Assembly (NCBI GenBank): GCA_035315065.1
Contig: DATFYM010000011.1
Location: 1 to 25,771, forward strand
DNA: 25,771 nt
Direction: 5' to 3'
From: DATFYM01 sp035315065
Lineage (GTDB): Bacteria > Acidobacteriota > Terriglobia > UBA7540
Positions 7,812 to 14,206 of this stretch are shown piece by piece (the first letter of the stretch is position 1; every line of letters begins with the position of its first letter). The notes under the pieces are model-generated. The model was not told where the DNA came from. It did no database searches and saw nothing but the letters and a program-made list of their open reading frames with translations. Both the position numbers and the translations under genes were made by a program.

Positions 7812-8825
7812 ATGACCGACCGATCCGTCCTGGTGCATGTGCCTGCCACCGTGGGTAACTTTGCAGGAGCCATCCGCCGCGCCGCCCTGGCCTTGGATCA
7901 CACGCTGAACGTCAAAGTCACCGCCCGGCCCGATAGCCACCTCGCGATCCGGTATTTCGGCGAGAACGGCGAACGGGTACCGCGTGGGCGGTCGAACCTG
8001 GTGGTGCGGGCGATGGAAGCCGCGCTGCAAGCCCGCCACCGCGAATTCGAGGGCGCCGATGTGGAGATTTATAACTCTGTACCGGTGGGTGTCGGCCTGG
8101 GATCGAGCGCGGCCGCCGTCCTGGCGGGGCTGATTGCGGCGGACCGGCTTTTCGGCCTGGAATTGGGGGAAAGGACGCTGCTCGATCTCGCGGCGGTTTA
8201 CGAGCCCCGTGCTGATAACCTGCGCGCTGCGTGGCTGGGCGGGTTTGTGGCCTCCGCCGGAATCACGCCGGAGTCGTTAAAGCGAACCGAGGTTCCACAA
8301 GAGTTCGTGCTTCACGTGGTCGTGCCTGAGTCTCTCCCGGTTGCCGCCGTTCCCGTCCCACCGGTGCCACAGGTGCCGCAAGTGCCCATGGTGCCGCTGG
8401 TGCCCACGGTGGATGTAGGCGACGTTGACTTGGGACGCGCCCTGGAAGTGGCGGGTTTCTTTGCCTACGTCAGCGCCGCCGGCCCAGCCGCCGGACCGCA
8501 ACTCGCTCTCGCGAACGCGGCTATCCCTGCCGACGCGCGCGTGCTGCCGGGACTCTATGAGGCTCTGGCGGCCCGCCAACCGGATGCACTGGCCGTGTTT
8601 GTCTGCGGGGCCGGTCCCGCAGTGGGCATCCTTGCCACCGGCGATGCGGAGGCAACCGTCGCCGCCGTCCAGGACTGTTTCAAGCGGTGCGGAGTGCAAT
8701 CCGGGTTGATTGAGTTCCGGCCCGGCAATAAAGGCGCGCGCGAACTGAATCCCGCCCGGGCCGCCGCCGACTGGCCGGCGGACTCGACCTCGCCCACCCA
8801 CAAGCCTAGCCTGATTCCGGTTTGA
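7812..8825 (+). CDS. thrB: Homoserine kinase-like GHMP kinase
   Basis: Predicted to phosphorylate homoserine with ATP in threonine synthesis. The 337-residue protein has the GHMP N-terminal strand VHVPATVGNF, the ATP-binding loop SVPVGVGLGSSAAAVLAG and a C-terminal GAGPAVGILATGD segment (GHMP motif 3). The ATG at 7812 is preferred; upstream in-frame codons translate the palindromic repeat. Two things are odd. The N-terminal motif is divergent from the usual SANLGPGFD. The segment after VVVPESLP is a Val-Pro repeat encoded by a 9-bp tandem repeat, where other ThrB proteins have an ELST-like region. It also has a Pro/Ala-rich tail. Another small-molecule kinase of the GHMP superfamily cannot be excluded. 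Confidence 0.75.
   Translation: MTDRSVLVHVPATVGNFAGAIRRAALALDHTLNVKVTARPDSHLAIRYFGENGERVPRGRSNLVVRAMEAALQARHREFEGADVEIYNSVPVGVGLGSSAAAVLAGLIAADRLFGLELGERTLLDLAAVYEPRADNLRAAWLGGFVASAGITPESLKRTEVPQEFVLHVVVPESLPVAAVPVPPVPQVPQVPMVPLVPTVDVGDVDLGRALEVAGFFAYVSAAGPAAGPQLALANAAIPADARVLPGLYEALAARQPDALAVFVCGAGPAVGILATGDAEATVAAVQDCFKRCGVQSGLIEFRPGNKGARELNPARAAADWPADSTSPTHKPSLIPV
8364..8408 (+). repeat. In-frame 9-bp tandem repeat coding Val-Pro-X
   Basis: Five consecutive 9-base units of the form gtgccNNNN, each beginning with gtgcc, start at 8364, 8373, 8382, 8391 and 8400. They are codon-aligned and read VPQVPQVPMVPLVPT. Variation is mostly confined to the third triplet and to wobble positions, as expected for an expanded repeat that later drifted. 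Confidence 0.8.
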
Positions 8826-8838
8826 TAGTCGCGGCGAA

Positions 8839-8949
8839 TGGTAGACAGTAGACGGTAGATGGTAGACGGGAAAGAAAATCCCTCACCCTTCCTACCGTCT
8901 ACCGAATGCTGTCTACCCCTTTCTCCCTTTCTACAGTCTACCGTCTACC
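8839..8949. repeat. Intergenic word-repeat palindrome (GGTAGAC words)
   Basis: 8839-8870 is a run of variants of ggtagac/agtagac. It is answered by two inverse runs, 8891-8918 and 8931-8950 (ctaccgtctacc words). A perfect 12-bp pair is gtagacggtaga at 8848-8859 with 8937-8948. Immediately after comes a single-arm word repeat, gaagactgaaaactgacgg (8968-8986), which reappears expanded at 10283-10320 before the duplicated small gene. Confidence 0.72.
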
Positions 8950-8991
8950 CTTTTCTACTGATACCTGAAGACTGAAAACTGACGGAAGACC

Positions 8992-9189
8992 ATGATCAAA
9001 GCACCCGCAAACGTTCTCGAATTGCCGTTGGAAGAACGGGCCGAGATGGCGCTCAAAGCTGCCGTCGAGAAAGTGATTATCGAGCATGCACGCCGAGGCT
9101 TGCCAATGTATATCTGGCGCGACGGCAAAATAGTCGAACTTTCCCCCGAAGAATTGCGAGTGGAAGCTGCGCGTCTCGAAGCGGAGTGA
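8992..9189 (+). CDS. Small IWRDGK-motif protein, putative antitoxin-type
   Basis: A 65-residue protein with LPLEERAEMALKAAVEKVI, then YIWRDGKIVELSPEEL. I recognise the general type (small acidic proteins in TA-rich regions) but no named family. The start ATG 8992 follows GGAAG at 8984-8988. A second copy at 10322-10518 has a single-base deletion. The gene marks the left edge of the duplicated TA island and has no adjacent toxin of its own; the next pair starts 116 bases downstream. Confidence 0.6.
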   Translation: MIKAPANVLELPLEERAEMALKAAVEKVIIEHARRGLPMYIWRDGKIVELSPEELRVEAARLEAE

Positions 9190-9267
9190 CCTCGCGGAAC
9201 CCTTCCATCTGCGCCAACCTGTTATTCGAGGTCTAAGGGTCAAACCTGAGAACAACCGTTGGAATGT

Positions 9268-9296
9268 TTGGAATCAAGGTCAACGTGGCTTAAGAT
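9268..9296 (+). promoter_or_regulatory. Candidate sigma70 promoter for the PIN TA pair
   Basis: TTGGAA at 9268-9273, a 17-base spacer and TAAGAT at 9291-9296. The predicted transcript would begin at about 9303, three bases before the ATG at 9306. No good ribosome-binding site precedes that ATG, which fits a nearly leaderless message. Based on motif matching only. Confidence 0.35.
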
Positions 9297-9305
9297 GGGT
9301 GGTGT

Positions 9306-9497
9306 ATGAGCGAGAACATCAGTACGCAGAAGGCAGCACGGTTGGAAGAGTTGATCAAGCAACGGTTCCCGGCAGAGGGAAAGGCGGACCGCGTCGCCAA
9401 AGCCCTTGCCGCTCTCCATCAAGAGGAACCCATCAAGCTGCGCCCTGAGGAATGGAAGTGGGTCGCCGAAGACGTTGAGTTGGAGGATCAGTTCTGA
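9306..9497 (+). CDS. Putative antitoxin paired with PIN toxin
   Basis: A 63-residue charged, mostly helical protein (KAARLEELIKQRFPAEGKADRVAKALAALHQEE) ending EWKWVAEDVELEDQF. Its stop is two bases before the start of the PIN-domain gene, the standard antitoxin-toxin arrangement. No DNA-binding motif is clearly visible. Antitoxin function is inferred from size, charge and neighbour. Confidence 0.65.
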   Translation: MSENISTQKAARLEELIKQRFPAEGKADRVAKALAALHQEEPIKLRPEEWKWVAEDVELEDQF

Positions 9498-9499
9498 GC

Positions 9500-10006
9500 A
9501 TGGGGACGTCGGAGCTGCCCAACCTGCCTGGTCACAGTTTCATCTTCATCGATGCCAACATCTTCGTCTACGGACTGAGCGGGCAGTCCGGCCACTGTCG
9601 GCAGTTTCTCGATCGGTGTCTCAAGGAAGAAGTGACCGGGATCACTCTCTTTGAGACGGTCAACGAGGTGACCCGTCGGCTCATGGTGGCCGAGGCTCTT
9701 TCAAAGGGCTTGATCACGCGGGCCACGGCCAAACGGCTGCGCGAGAATGCGGACCTGATTCCGCGATTGAGCGATTATTGGAAGAATATCGAGCGCCTGC
9801 TTGCTTTGAATCTACTCTTTGTGCCGGTAAATGGGGCGATCCTGCGGGGTGCCCACGCTGAAAGGCACGACGCTGGTCTGCTGACCAACGACTCGATGAT
9901 CGTCTCCTGCATGCGCGAATATGGTGTTTCCTTTCTGGCTACGAATGACGCGGACTTCGAGCGCGTCTCTGGTATCACGGTGTTCAAGCCTGTTGACGTG
10001 CCCTGA
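9500..10006 (+). CDS. PIN-domain ribonuclease toxin (VapC-like)
   Basis: A 168-residue PIN-domain protein, expected to cleave RNA using Mg2+ held by acidic residues. These are visible: Asp18 in FIFIDANIFVYG, Glu52 in TLFETVNEVTRR, Asp131 in LLTNDSMIVSCM, and Asp150/Asp152 in LATNDADF. It starts two bases after the upstream antitoxin and is intact. A broken DUF433 copy begins 17 bases after its stop. It is the cargo of copy A of the duplicated TA island. Confidence 0.87.
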   Translation: MGTSELPNLPGHSFIFIDANIFVYGLSGQSGHCRQFLDRCLKEEVTGITLFETVNEVTRRLMVAEALSKGLITRATAKRLRENADLIPRLSDYWKNIERLLALNLLFVPVNGAILRGAHAERHDAGLLTNDSMIVSCMREYGVSFLATNDADFERVSGITVFKPVDVP

Positions 10007-10022
10007 TGGTGGGAGTGATCTG

Positions 10023-10249
10023 ATGACCCTCATGGCGCCCCGAATCACCGTTGACCCACAGGTCGCTTCGGCAAACCTATTATTGACGGAACGCGCGTCC
10101 CGGTCAGCGCCGTGGTTGCAGCGGTTGCGGCAGGTAACGAGTGCCCGGAAATCGCCCAAGAGTACGGGGTGACGGAAGAAGACATCCGAGCCGCTCTAGC
10201 TTACGCCGCCAACCGGCTTGAGGAAGAAACCGTGCGAGCGCCGATCTAA
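10023..10249 (+). pseudogene. Frameshifted copy of DUF433 antitoxin gene
   Basis: Nearly the same DNA as the intact DUF433 gene at 11775-12002, from the start codon through to the end (cgagcgccgatct, then the stop). One base is missing around 10060-10063 (gtccgc in the intact copy reads gtcgc here), which puts the rest out of frame. Even the sequence before the start codon (gggagtgatctgatga) resembles the intact copy's leader. Confidence 0.85.
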
Positions 10250-10282
10250 TGCCTCAACTTCCTCATTGACGAAGACCTACCT
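10249..10282 (+). pseudogene. Truncated 5' remnant of DUF5615 toxin gene
   Basis: About 34 bases match the first codons of the intact DUF5615 gene (12002 onward), with one extra base (cctcaac against cctcgc). Homology stops at about 10282, where the word repeat gaaaactgaagacggaagac begins. It marks the junction between the two copies of the TA island. Confidence 0.75.
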
Positions 10283-10321
10283 GAAAACTGAAGACGGAAG
10301 ACTGAAAACTGACGGAAGACC
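10283..10321 (+). repeat. Single-arm word repeat (GAAGACTGAAAACTGACGG)
   Basis: Reiterated gaaaactgaagacgg / gaagactgaaaactgacgg words lie just before the broken small gene. The same sequence, with one word fewer, precedes the intact copy at 8968-8991. No inverse arm is present nearby. It is the likely left boundary of copy B. Confidence 0.65.
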
Positions 10322-10518
10322 ATGATCAAACCACCCGCAAACGTTCTCGAATTGCCGTTCGAACAACGGGCCGAGATGGCGCTCAAAGCTGCGTTGAGAA
10401 AGCCATTGTCGAGCATGCGCGCCCGGGCTTGCCAATCTACATCTGGCGTGACGGCAAAATAGTCGAACTTTCCCCCGAAGAATTGCGAGTGGAAGCTGCG
10501 CGTCTCGAAGCGGAGTGA
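10322..10518 (+). pseudogene. Frameshifted copy of the IWRDGK small gene
   Basis: Close to 95% identical by eye to 8992-9189, from the ATG to the final gaagcggagtga. One base is missing near 10393 (gctgccgtcgag in the intact gene, gctgcgttgag here). The frame is lost after about 24 codons. Confidence 0.85.
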
Positions 10519-10608
10519 CCGCGCGAAACTCATCATCCCAGTACCTCCGCGGTTTCTATGATACATTCGGGGGGGAGACTATCGTCACGAAACGAAGGAG
10601 GAGAGGGC

Positions 10609-10788
10609 ATGGGCGGAGCAAAACAAGAAGCGCTAAAGTTGATCGATGGCCTCCCGGAGGAGACCTCCTGGGACGACATCATTTATCAGATGTACGTGCG
10701 CAAGAAGATTGAGAAGGGTATCGAGGCGGCCGAGCAGGGTCGCGTCGTCGCTCACGACGAAGTGAAGAAGCAGTTCCTTTCCCGATGA
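10609..10788 (+). CDS. Putative antitoxin of a ParDE/RelBE-type pair
   Basis: A 59-residue protein, MGGAKQEALKLIDGLPEE..., containing TSWDDIIYQMYVRKKIEKGI and ending DEVKKQFLSR. This layout is common among antitoxins preceding ParE/RelE toxins. The ATG at 10609 follows a strong AGGAGGAG. The upstream in-frame start at 10558 is unlikely. Its last four bases (ATGA) overlap the toxin start. Confidence 0.75.
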   Translation: MGGAKQEALKLIDGLPEETSWDDIIYQMYVRKKIEKGIEAAEQGRVVAHDEVKKQFLSR

Positions 10789-11093
10789 AGCTCATCTGGA
10801 CTGATCCCTCCGTGGAAGACCTTCGCTCGATTCACAACTACATCGCGCGAGACTCCGACACTTATGCGGCCGACTTCGTTGAGCAGGTAATCCTGTCGGT
10901 CGAGAGGCTTTTGCGATTCCCCAGGCTGGGAAGGGCAGTTGCTGAAGCTCACGATGAGAACATTCGAGAACTGGTGTATCAGAAGTACCGCATCGTCTAC
11001 CGAATAGCGGGCGAACGAATCGAAATCCTCACCATCGTCCACGGCAGCAGAAACCCGACAAAACGCCGCCCGCCACCGTGGGAAATAGGTTAG
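10785..11093 (+). CDS. ParE/RelE-family toxin
   Basis: A 102-residue plasmid-stabilisation/RelE-fold protein. Landmarks are the start MKLIWTDPSVEDLRSIHNYIA, the LLRFPRLGRAV turn, and the C-terminal strand set RELVYQKYRIVYRI...IEILTIVHGSRN. Targets of the family are gyrase (ParE) or ribosome-bound mRNA (RelE); sequence alone does not decide. It overlaps the antitoxin by four bases, indicating translational coupling. It appears intact. Confidence 0.88.
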   Translation: MKLIWTDPSVEDLRSIHNYIARDSDTYAADFVEQVILSVERLLRFPRLGRAVAEAHDENIRELVYQKYRIVYRIAGERIEILTIVHGSRNPTKRRPPPWEIG

Positions 11094-11118
11094 CCGCACT
11101 CCGTTCCCTGGCGACAGG

Positions 11119-11139
11119 GCTGAGTTTCGAGGGCTCAGC
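11119..11139 (+). terminator. Weak hairpin after the toxin gene
   Basis: GCTGAG (11119-11124) pairs with CTCAGC (11134-11139) around a 9-base loop, followed by ttagttctt. A short stem and a poor T-run make this a weak intrinsic-terminator candidate between the ParE-like toxin and hicB. Confidence 0.3.
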
Positions 11140-11191
11140 TTAGTTCTTCCTCTGCTGTTTGGATGGAACGAGGTAAGGTAAGGGGTGAACA

Positions 11192-11416
11192 ATGCGACAG
11201 GTGAAGATCATCGTTGAAAAGCATCCCGACGGCTATGTCGCCTATCCGCTCGGTCTGAAAGGCGCTGTTGTCGGCGAAGGCGATTCCTATGAGGAGGCGC
11301 TGGCGGATGCTACGTCAGCCATCCGGTTTCACGTGGAGACTTTCGGTCCTGACGTCTTGGACATCGACCCGCCGATTCTCGAAGCGTTTGTCGCCGAGAC
11401 TCGGGTCGAGCGTTGA
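11192..11416 (+). CDS. hicB: HicB-family antitoxin
   Basis: A 74-residue HicB-type protein with the partial RNase-H-like fold: VKIIVEKHPDGYVAYPLGLKG, then GEGDSYEEALADATSAIRFHVE. It neutralises HicA in intact modules. AAGGGG lies six bases before the ATG. Its stop TGA overlaps the ATG of hicA by one base. Since hicA is frameshifted, HicB may now be an orphan. Confidence 0.85.
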   Translation: MRQVKIIVEKHPDGYVAYPLGLKGAVVGEGDSYEEALADATSAIRFHVETFGPDVLDIDPPILEAFVAETRVER

Positions 11417-11656
11417 TGACCAAATTTCCGGCTGATGCTCCCAAACGAAACGTCATTCGGGCCCTCGAGCGGATGGGCTTCCGGGTGTTGCGCGAGAAGG
11501 AACACAATCTCGATGGTTCGGGACAATTCCGACGGATCCAAGACCCCACTCACCCTGCCGAGCCATCCGCGAATTAAATCTTCAACGCTCCGTACGATCT
11601 GTACCCAAGCTGGCATACCCCGTGACGAGTTCCTCGCCGCATACAAAGACCAATGA
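11416..11656 (+). pseudogene. hicA: Frameshifted HicA mRNA interferase
   Basis: The first frame reads MTKFPADAPKRNVIRALERM, then GFRVLREKEH. Homology then continues in the next frame as ISMVRDNSDGSKTPLTLPSH, then PRIKSSTLRT and finally EFLAAYKDQ. One extra A near 11503-11506 (cacaatctcg where cacatctcg is expected) explains the shift. Without correction the product stops near 11578 after 53 residues. All expected parts are present, so the lesion is recent or a sequence error. Confidence 0.85.
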
Positions 11657-11749
11657 TTCCCGCCCCTTTCCAGCCATGAACTTTCAGGGACTAGTGCTAG
11701 TCTCCAGTCGCTCTAGTGAGAAGGAAGGCCATTCCAAGCAGTGATCATG

Positions 11750-11755
11750 TATAAT
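11750..11755 (+). promoter_or_regulatory. Consensus -10 box before DUF433
   Basis: A perfect TATAAT, 20 bases before the DUF433 ATG, which has GGGAGG at 11762-11767. No convincing -35 box is seen at 16-18 bases upstream. Transcription from here would give a very short leader. Confidence 0.35.
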
Positions 11756-11774
11756 CCGGGTGGGAGGTTATCTG

Positions 11775-12002
11775 ATGACTCTCATTGCGCCCCGGATCAC
11801 CGTGGACCCAAGGGTCCGCTTCGGCAAACCGGTTATTGACGGAACGCGAGTTCCGGTCAGCGTTGTGGTTGGAGCGGTTGCGGCGGGTGACGAGTGGCCG
11901 GAAATCGCCCGAGAGTACGGGATCACGGAAGAAGACATCCGAGCCGCTCTCGCTTACGCCGCCAGCCGGCTTGAGGAAGAAACCGTCCGAGCGCCGATCT
12001 GA
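11775..12002 (+). CDS. DUF433 antitoxin
   Basis: A 75-residue DUF433 protein with the family pattern APRITVDPRVRFGKPVIDGTR, then VPVSVVVGAVAAGDEW, PEIAREYGITEEDIRAAL. DUF433 proteins are winged-helix-like antitoxins, usually beside DUF5615 PIN-like toxins, as here. The ATG at 11775 follows GGGAGG. It overlaps the toxin gene by one base (TGATG). A frameshifted copy lies at 10023-10249. Confidence 0.9.
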   Translation: MTLIAPRITVDPRVRFGKPVIDGTRVPVSVVVGAVAAGDEWPEIAREYGITEEDIRAALAYAASRLEEETVRAPI

Positions 12003-12373
12003 TGCCTCGCTTCCTCATCGACGAAGACCTGCCTCACCTGCTCGCCACACTACTGCGCGAGAAAGGACACCCCAGCGATCACGTGCGAGACCTGAGCCTT
12101 CGAGGTTCTCCGGACAGCCGGATATTCGAGACCGCGCAACAGAGACAGGCTGTCCTGGTAACCGGTGATGCAGATTTTGGCAACCTGCTTCAGTTTCCCC
12201 TCGGGACCCATTTCGGCATTGTTGTAGTGCAATATCCATCGGTCATGCGGACTCGCAAGCTCTCAGGAGAGATCGCGACAACGCTTTCCGCGTTGGACGA
12301 TATCACCTTCAAAGGAAGCTTGATTATTCTAGAGCCGGCAAGATTGCGAATTAGGCGGCCCGCCTTGAGTTAA
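12002..12373 (+). CDS. DUF5615 PIN-like toxin
   Basis: A 123-residue PIN-like protein starting MPRFLIDEDLPHLLATLLRE, with acidic residues Asp7/Glu8/Asp9 and the second acidic site VTGDADFGNLL. It is predicted to be an RNase toxin controlled by the overlapping DUF433 antitoxin. It is full length and intact. Only 34 bases of its counterpart survive in copy A (10249-10282). Confidence 0.88.
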   Translation: MPRFLIDEDLPHLLATLLREKGHPSDHVRDLSLRGSPDSRIFETAQQRQAVLVTGDADFGNLLQFPLGTHFGIVVVQYPSVMRTRKLSGEIATTLSALDDITFKGSLIILEPARLRIRRPALS

Positions 12374-12864
12374 GCAGCAACCCGGTCAGTTCGACTTCCA
12401 CCGCTCGTGAGCCTGCGCGTCGGTGCTCTGGGGTCACCCAATGACCACCCGACCAGCCGAACCATGCTGACCGTCCGTTCGTTAGTAACCCGACGGAAGT
12501 TACACTTCCTGGTAACCCCACGCATAGGAGAGTAGTGACGCCCGTCACTGCAATCGAGCGTGGGCTTTGATTAACTTGTGACGACCTGAATTGGGCCTTA
12601 TGAAACGCATCCAAGCTCCACTTCCGTTTCTCTTCTTGTTGCTCTCCCTGCGGATTGCAGGCCCGCCAACTGCCTTGAGCAAGACCTGCTGCGCCCAAAG
12701 ACGCTTGTCGGGCCGCAACCGCGACGAGATCGGCTTGATTTGGACGAAGCCGAAAGTGGCTGGAGGTGCTGGGCGTTCCTATGATCTGCTCGCGAACCCA
12801 GCGTTCTTGCCTTCAGCCTGGCGCGCCGAGGAGTGCCGCAGGGGCCGGTAATCAAAGGGGCGGT
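12374..12864. other. Intergenic stretch without a supported gene
   Basis: 491 bases between the DUF5615 toxin and the decayed lipoprotein. It holds the palindrome cluster at 12432-12549. A possible small ORF from ATG 12600 begins MKRIQAPLPFLFLLLSLRIA, which looks like a signal peptide, but it has no ribosome-binding site and continues as unremarkable sequence to 12851. I do not call it a gene; it may be the remnant of one. Confidence 0.5.
12432..12549. promoter_or_regulatory. Cluster of three short palindromes, operator-like
   Basis: Three perfect short inverted repeats lie within 118 bases: GGTCA/TGACC (12432-12446, 5-base gap), GGAAGT/ACTTCC (12495-12509, 3-base gap) and AGTGACG/CGTCACT (12534-12549, 2-base gap). 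They may be protein-binding sites. No promoter or adjacent intact gene makes the role clear. Confidence 0.35.
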
Positions 12865-13193
12865 ATGAAGAAATGTGTCTCGTGTGTTTCATTGGTCTTA
12901 TTGGTGGCGGTGACGCTGGTTTCTTGCGGCGGCGGGGGTGGAGGCTCGAACTCCGTAACCGACCATCACTTCAGTTTCGGTCTCCTGCAATCCCACGACG
13001 GTGCAGACCGGGCAGACTTCGCAATGCGCGGCGACGGTTACGGGAACAGGGAGCTACAACTCCGCCGTCACGTAGAGGGCGAGCGGGGGGACGATCAATT
13101 CCTCAGGAGTGTTCACCGCACCCGCCATCGCGCAGCAGGCCCCGCGCCGCGACACGATCATCAACCCTGAGCATACTCCAATGGGACACACCA
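12865..13193 (+). pseudogene. Decayed lipoprotein with Big2-type Ig domain
   Basis: ATG 12865 (after AAGGGG) encodes a lipoprotein signal with lipobox LVSC followed by a Gly/Ser linker (GGGGGGSNSVT). Homology to bacterial Ig-like (Big2-type) domains then continues in the next frame: TSVSVSCNPTTVQTGQTSQ, then CAATVTGTGSYNSAVT, then a TAG at 13073-13075 where the family has Trp, then RASGGTINSSGVFTAPAIAQ. One frameshift near 12950-12960 and one nonsense codon therefore break the gene. Confidence 0.8.
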
Positions 13194-13297
13194 CAAAGTT
13201 AACTCCTCCACCGAGGAAGGCAAGAGATGCATGAACTGGATGCCGGCCACTCGGAGCGTGGGTCGTTGCGGAGAACCAAATCATACTGGAGGGAACT

Positions 13298-14101
13298 ATG
13301 ACGCCTATGCAATCGCGGGACAAGCTTTGTCTAATGACCGTATTGCTGTGCTCAATCCTTCCACAAATCTCTTTAGCCCAGGGAACAGTTAGTGACCCCA
13401 CGGTTTGCTCCACACGAAATGGCGTTGTGCCTTCGCTGGGAAGTTTTTACGGTGTTACAGCCTGCAGTGACAGCAACCCCCCAGAAGATGGTAATGGCAA
13501 ACAACAGCAGAACACTCAAACGGGATTTAATACTGGCTTAGAATGGGAGTGCGTCGAATACGTGGACAGGTTTTATTACCTATATTACGGGATCAAGATC
13601 GGCGGTCGCGATGCGAACCAATGGTGGGGCAACTTCCAATCCGACCACAGTCTCACTGAATACCAGAACGGAGAAACAACAACGCCGCCGAAAATCGGGG
13701 ACATCATCGTTTCCAGTTATGCGAACGGACACGTCGCCATCGTTCGAAGCGTGACAGGAAACTCCGTTTGCACGGCTCAACAGAACTGGGGGAATGACCC
13801 GGCAGATGTCAACGGTACGGCAGATGGCCAAGGTAAACGCTGCACCGCGTTAACACAAGTTGGAAATACGTTCTATGCTGCACCACTTTACAACGGTACT
13901 CACTACACCGTGGATGGATGGCTTCGGCGCCCTTGTTCCACCAATATTTCAGAAGTTTACGCTTTCCAAGCCCATCCGGAAGGGACGATGGTTACGGCCG
14001 ATGGGTCGACTGTCTATCTTTTGTACAGCGACTCCTCGAGCGGCTCTTTGGAAAGCGTTGGCATTTCCGATTCCGCTGCATTCCGGAATCCCTACAATTA
14101 A
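13298..14101 (+). CDS. Secreted CHAP-domain amidase (N-terminal part of a giant split gene)
   Basis: Encodes a signal peptide (LCLMTVLLCSILPQISLAQ) and a CHAP domain with the Cys/His/Asn set Cys85 (LEWECVEYV), His145 (NGHVAIVRSV) and Asn163 (QQNWG). CHAP domains cut peptidoglycan amide bonds. After it comes a VYLLYSDSSSGSLESVGISD repeat that stops at TAA 14099-14101. The same frame continues without interruption beyond the stop, as AYSDNQFGFDEVVRIDPSEL and then a second copy of the repeat type (STIAIVSNGQKRQFTSQNDF, then LALGYKL). The stop therefore looks like a nonsense mutation in a much larger gene. GGAGGG lies at 13288-13293. Confidence 0.85.
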   Translation: MTPMQSRDKLCLMTVLLCSILPQISLAQGTVSDPTVCSTRNGVVPSLGSFYGVTACSDSNPPEDGNGKQQQNTQTGFNTGLEWECVEYVDRFYYLYYGIKIGGRDANQWWGNFQSDHSLTEYQNGETTTPPKIGDIIVSSYANGHVAIVRSVTGNSVCTAQQNWGNDPADVNGTADGQGKRCTALTQVGNTFYAAPLYNGTHYTVDGWLRRPCSTNISEVYAFQAHPEGTMVTADGSTVYLLYSDSSSGSLESVGISDSAAFRNPYN

Positions 14102-14206
14102 GCCTACTCTGACAACCAGTTCGGTTTCGATGAAGTCGTCAGGATCGATCCTAGTGAGCTGAGCCAATACCCCGATGCGGGCTTCACCCTCTCTGCCGTT
14201 GGACAA

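Noticed and set aside
10023..10172. Alternative-frame open reading frames across the broken DUF433 copy as new genes
   Set aside because: They are out-of-frame translations of DUF433 DNA; the intact homologue at 11775 explains the sequence.
12600..12851. Small secreted protein beginning MKRIQAPLPFLFLLLS
   Set aside because: It has no ribosome-binding site, no conserved features after the hydrophobic start and no supporting neighbour. It may be a remnant.
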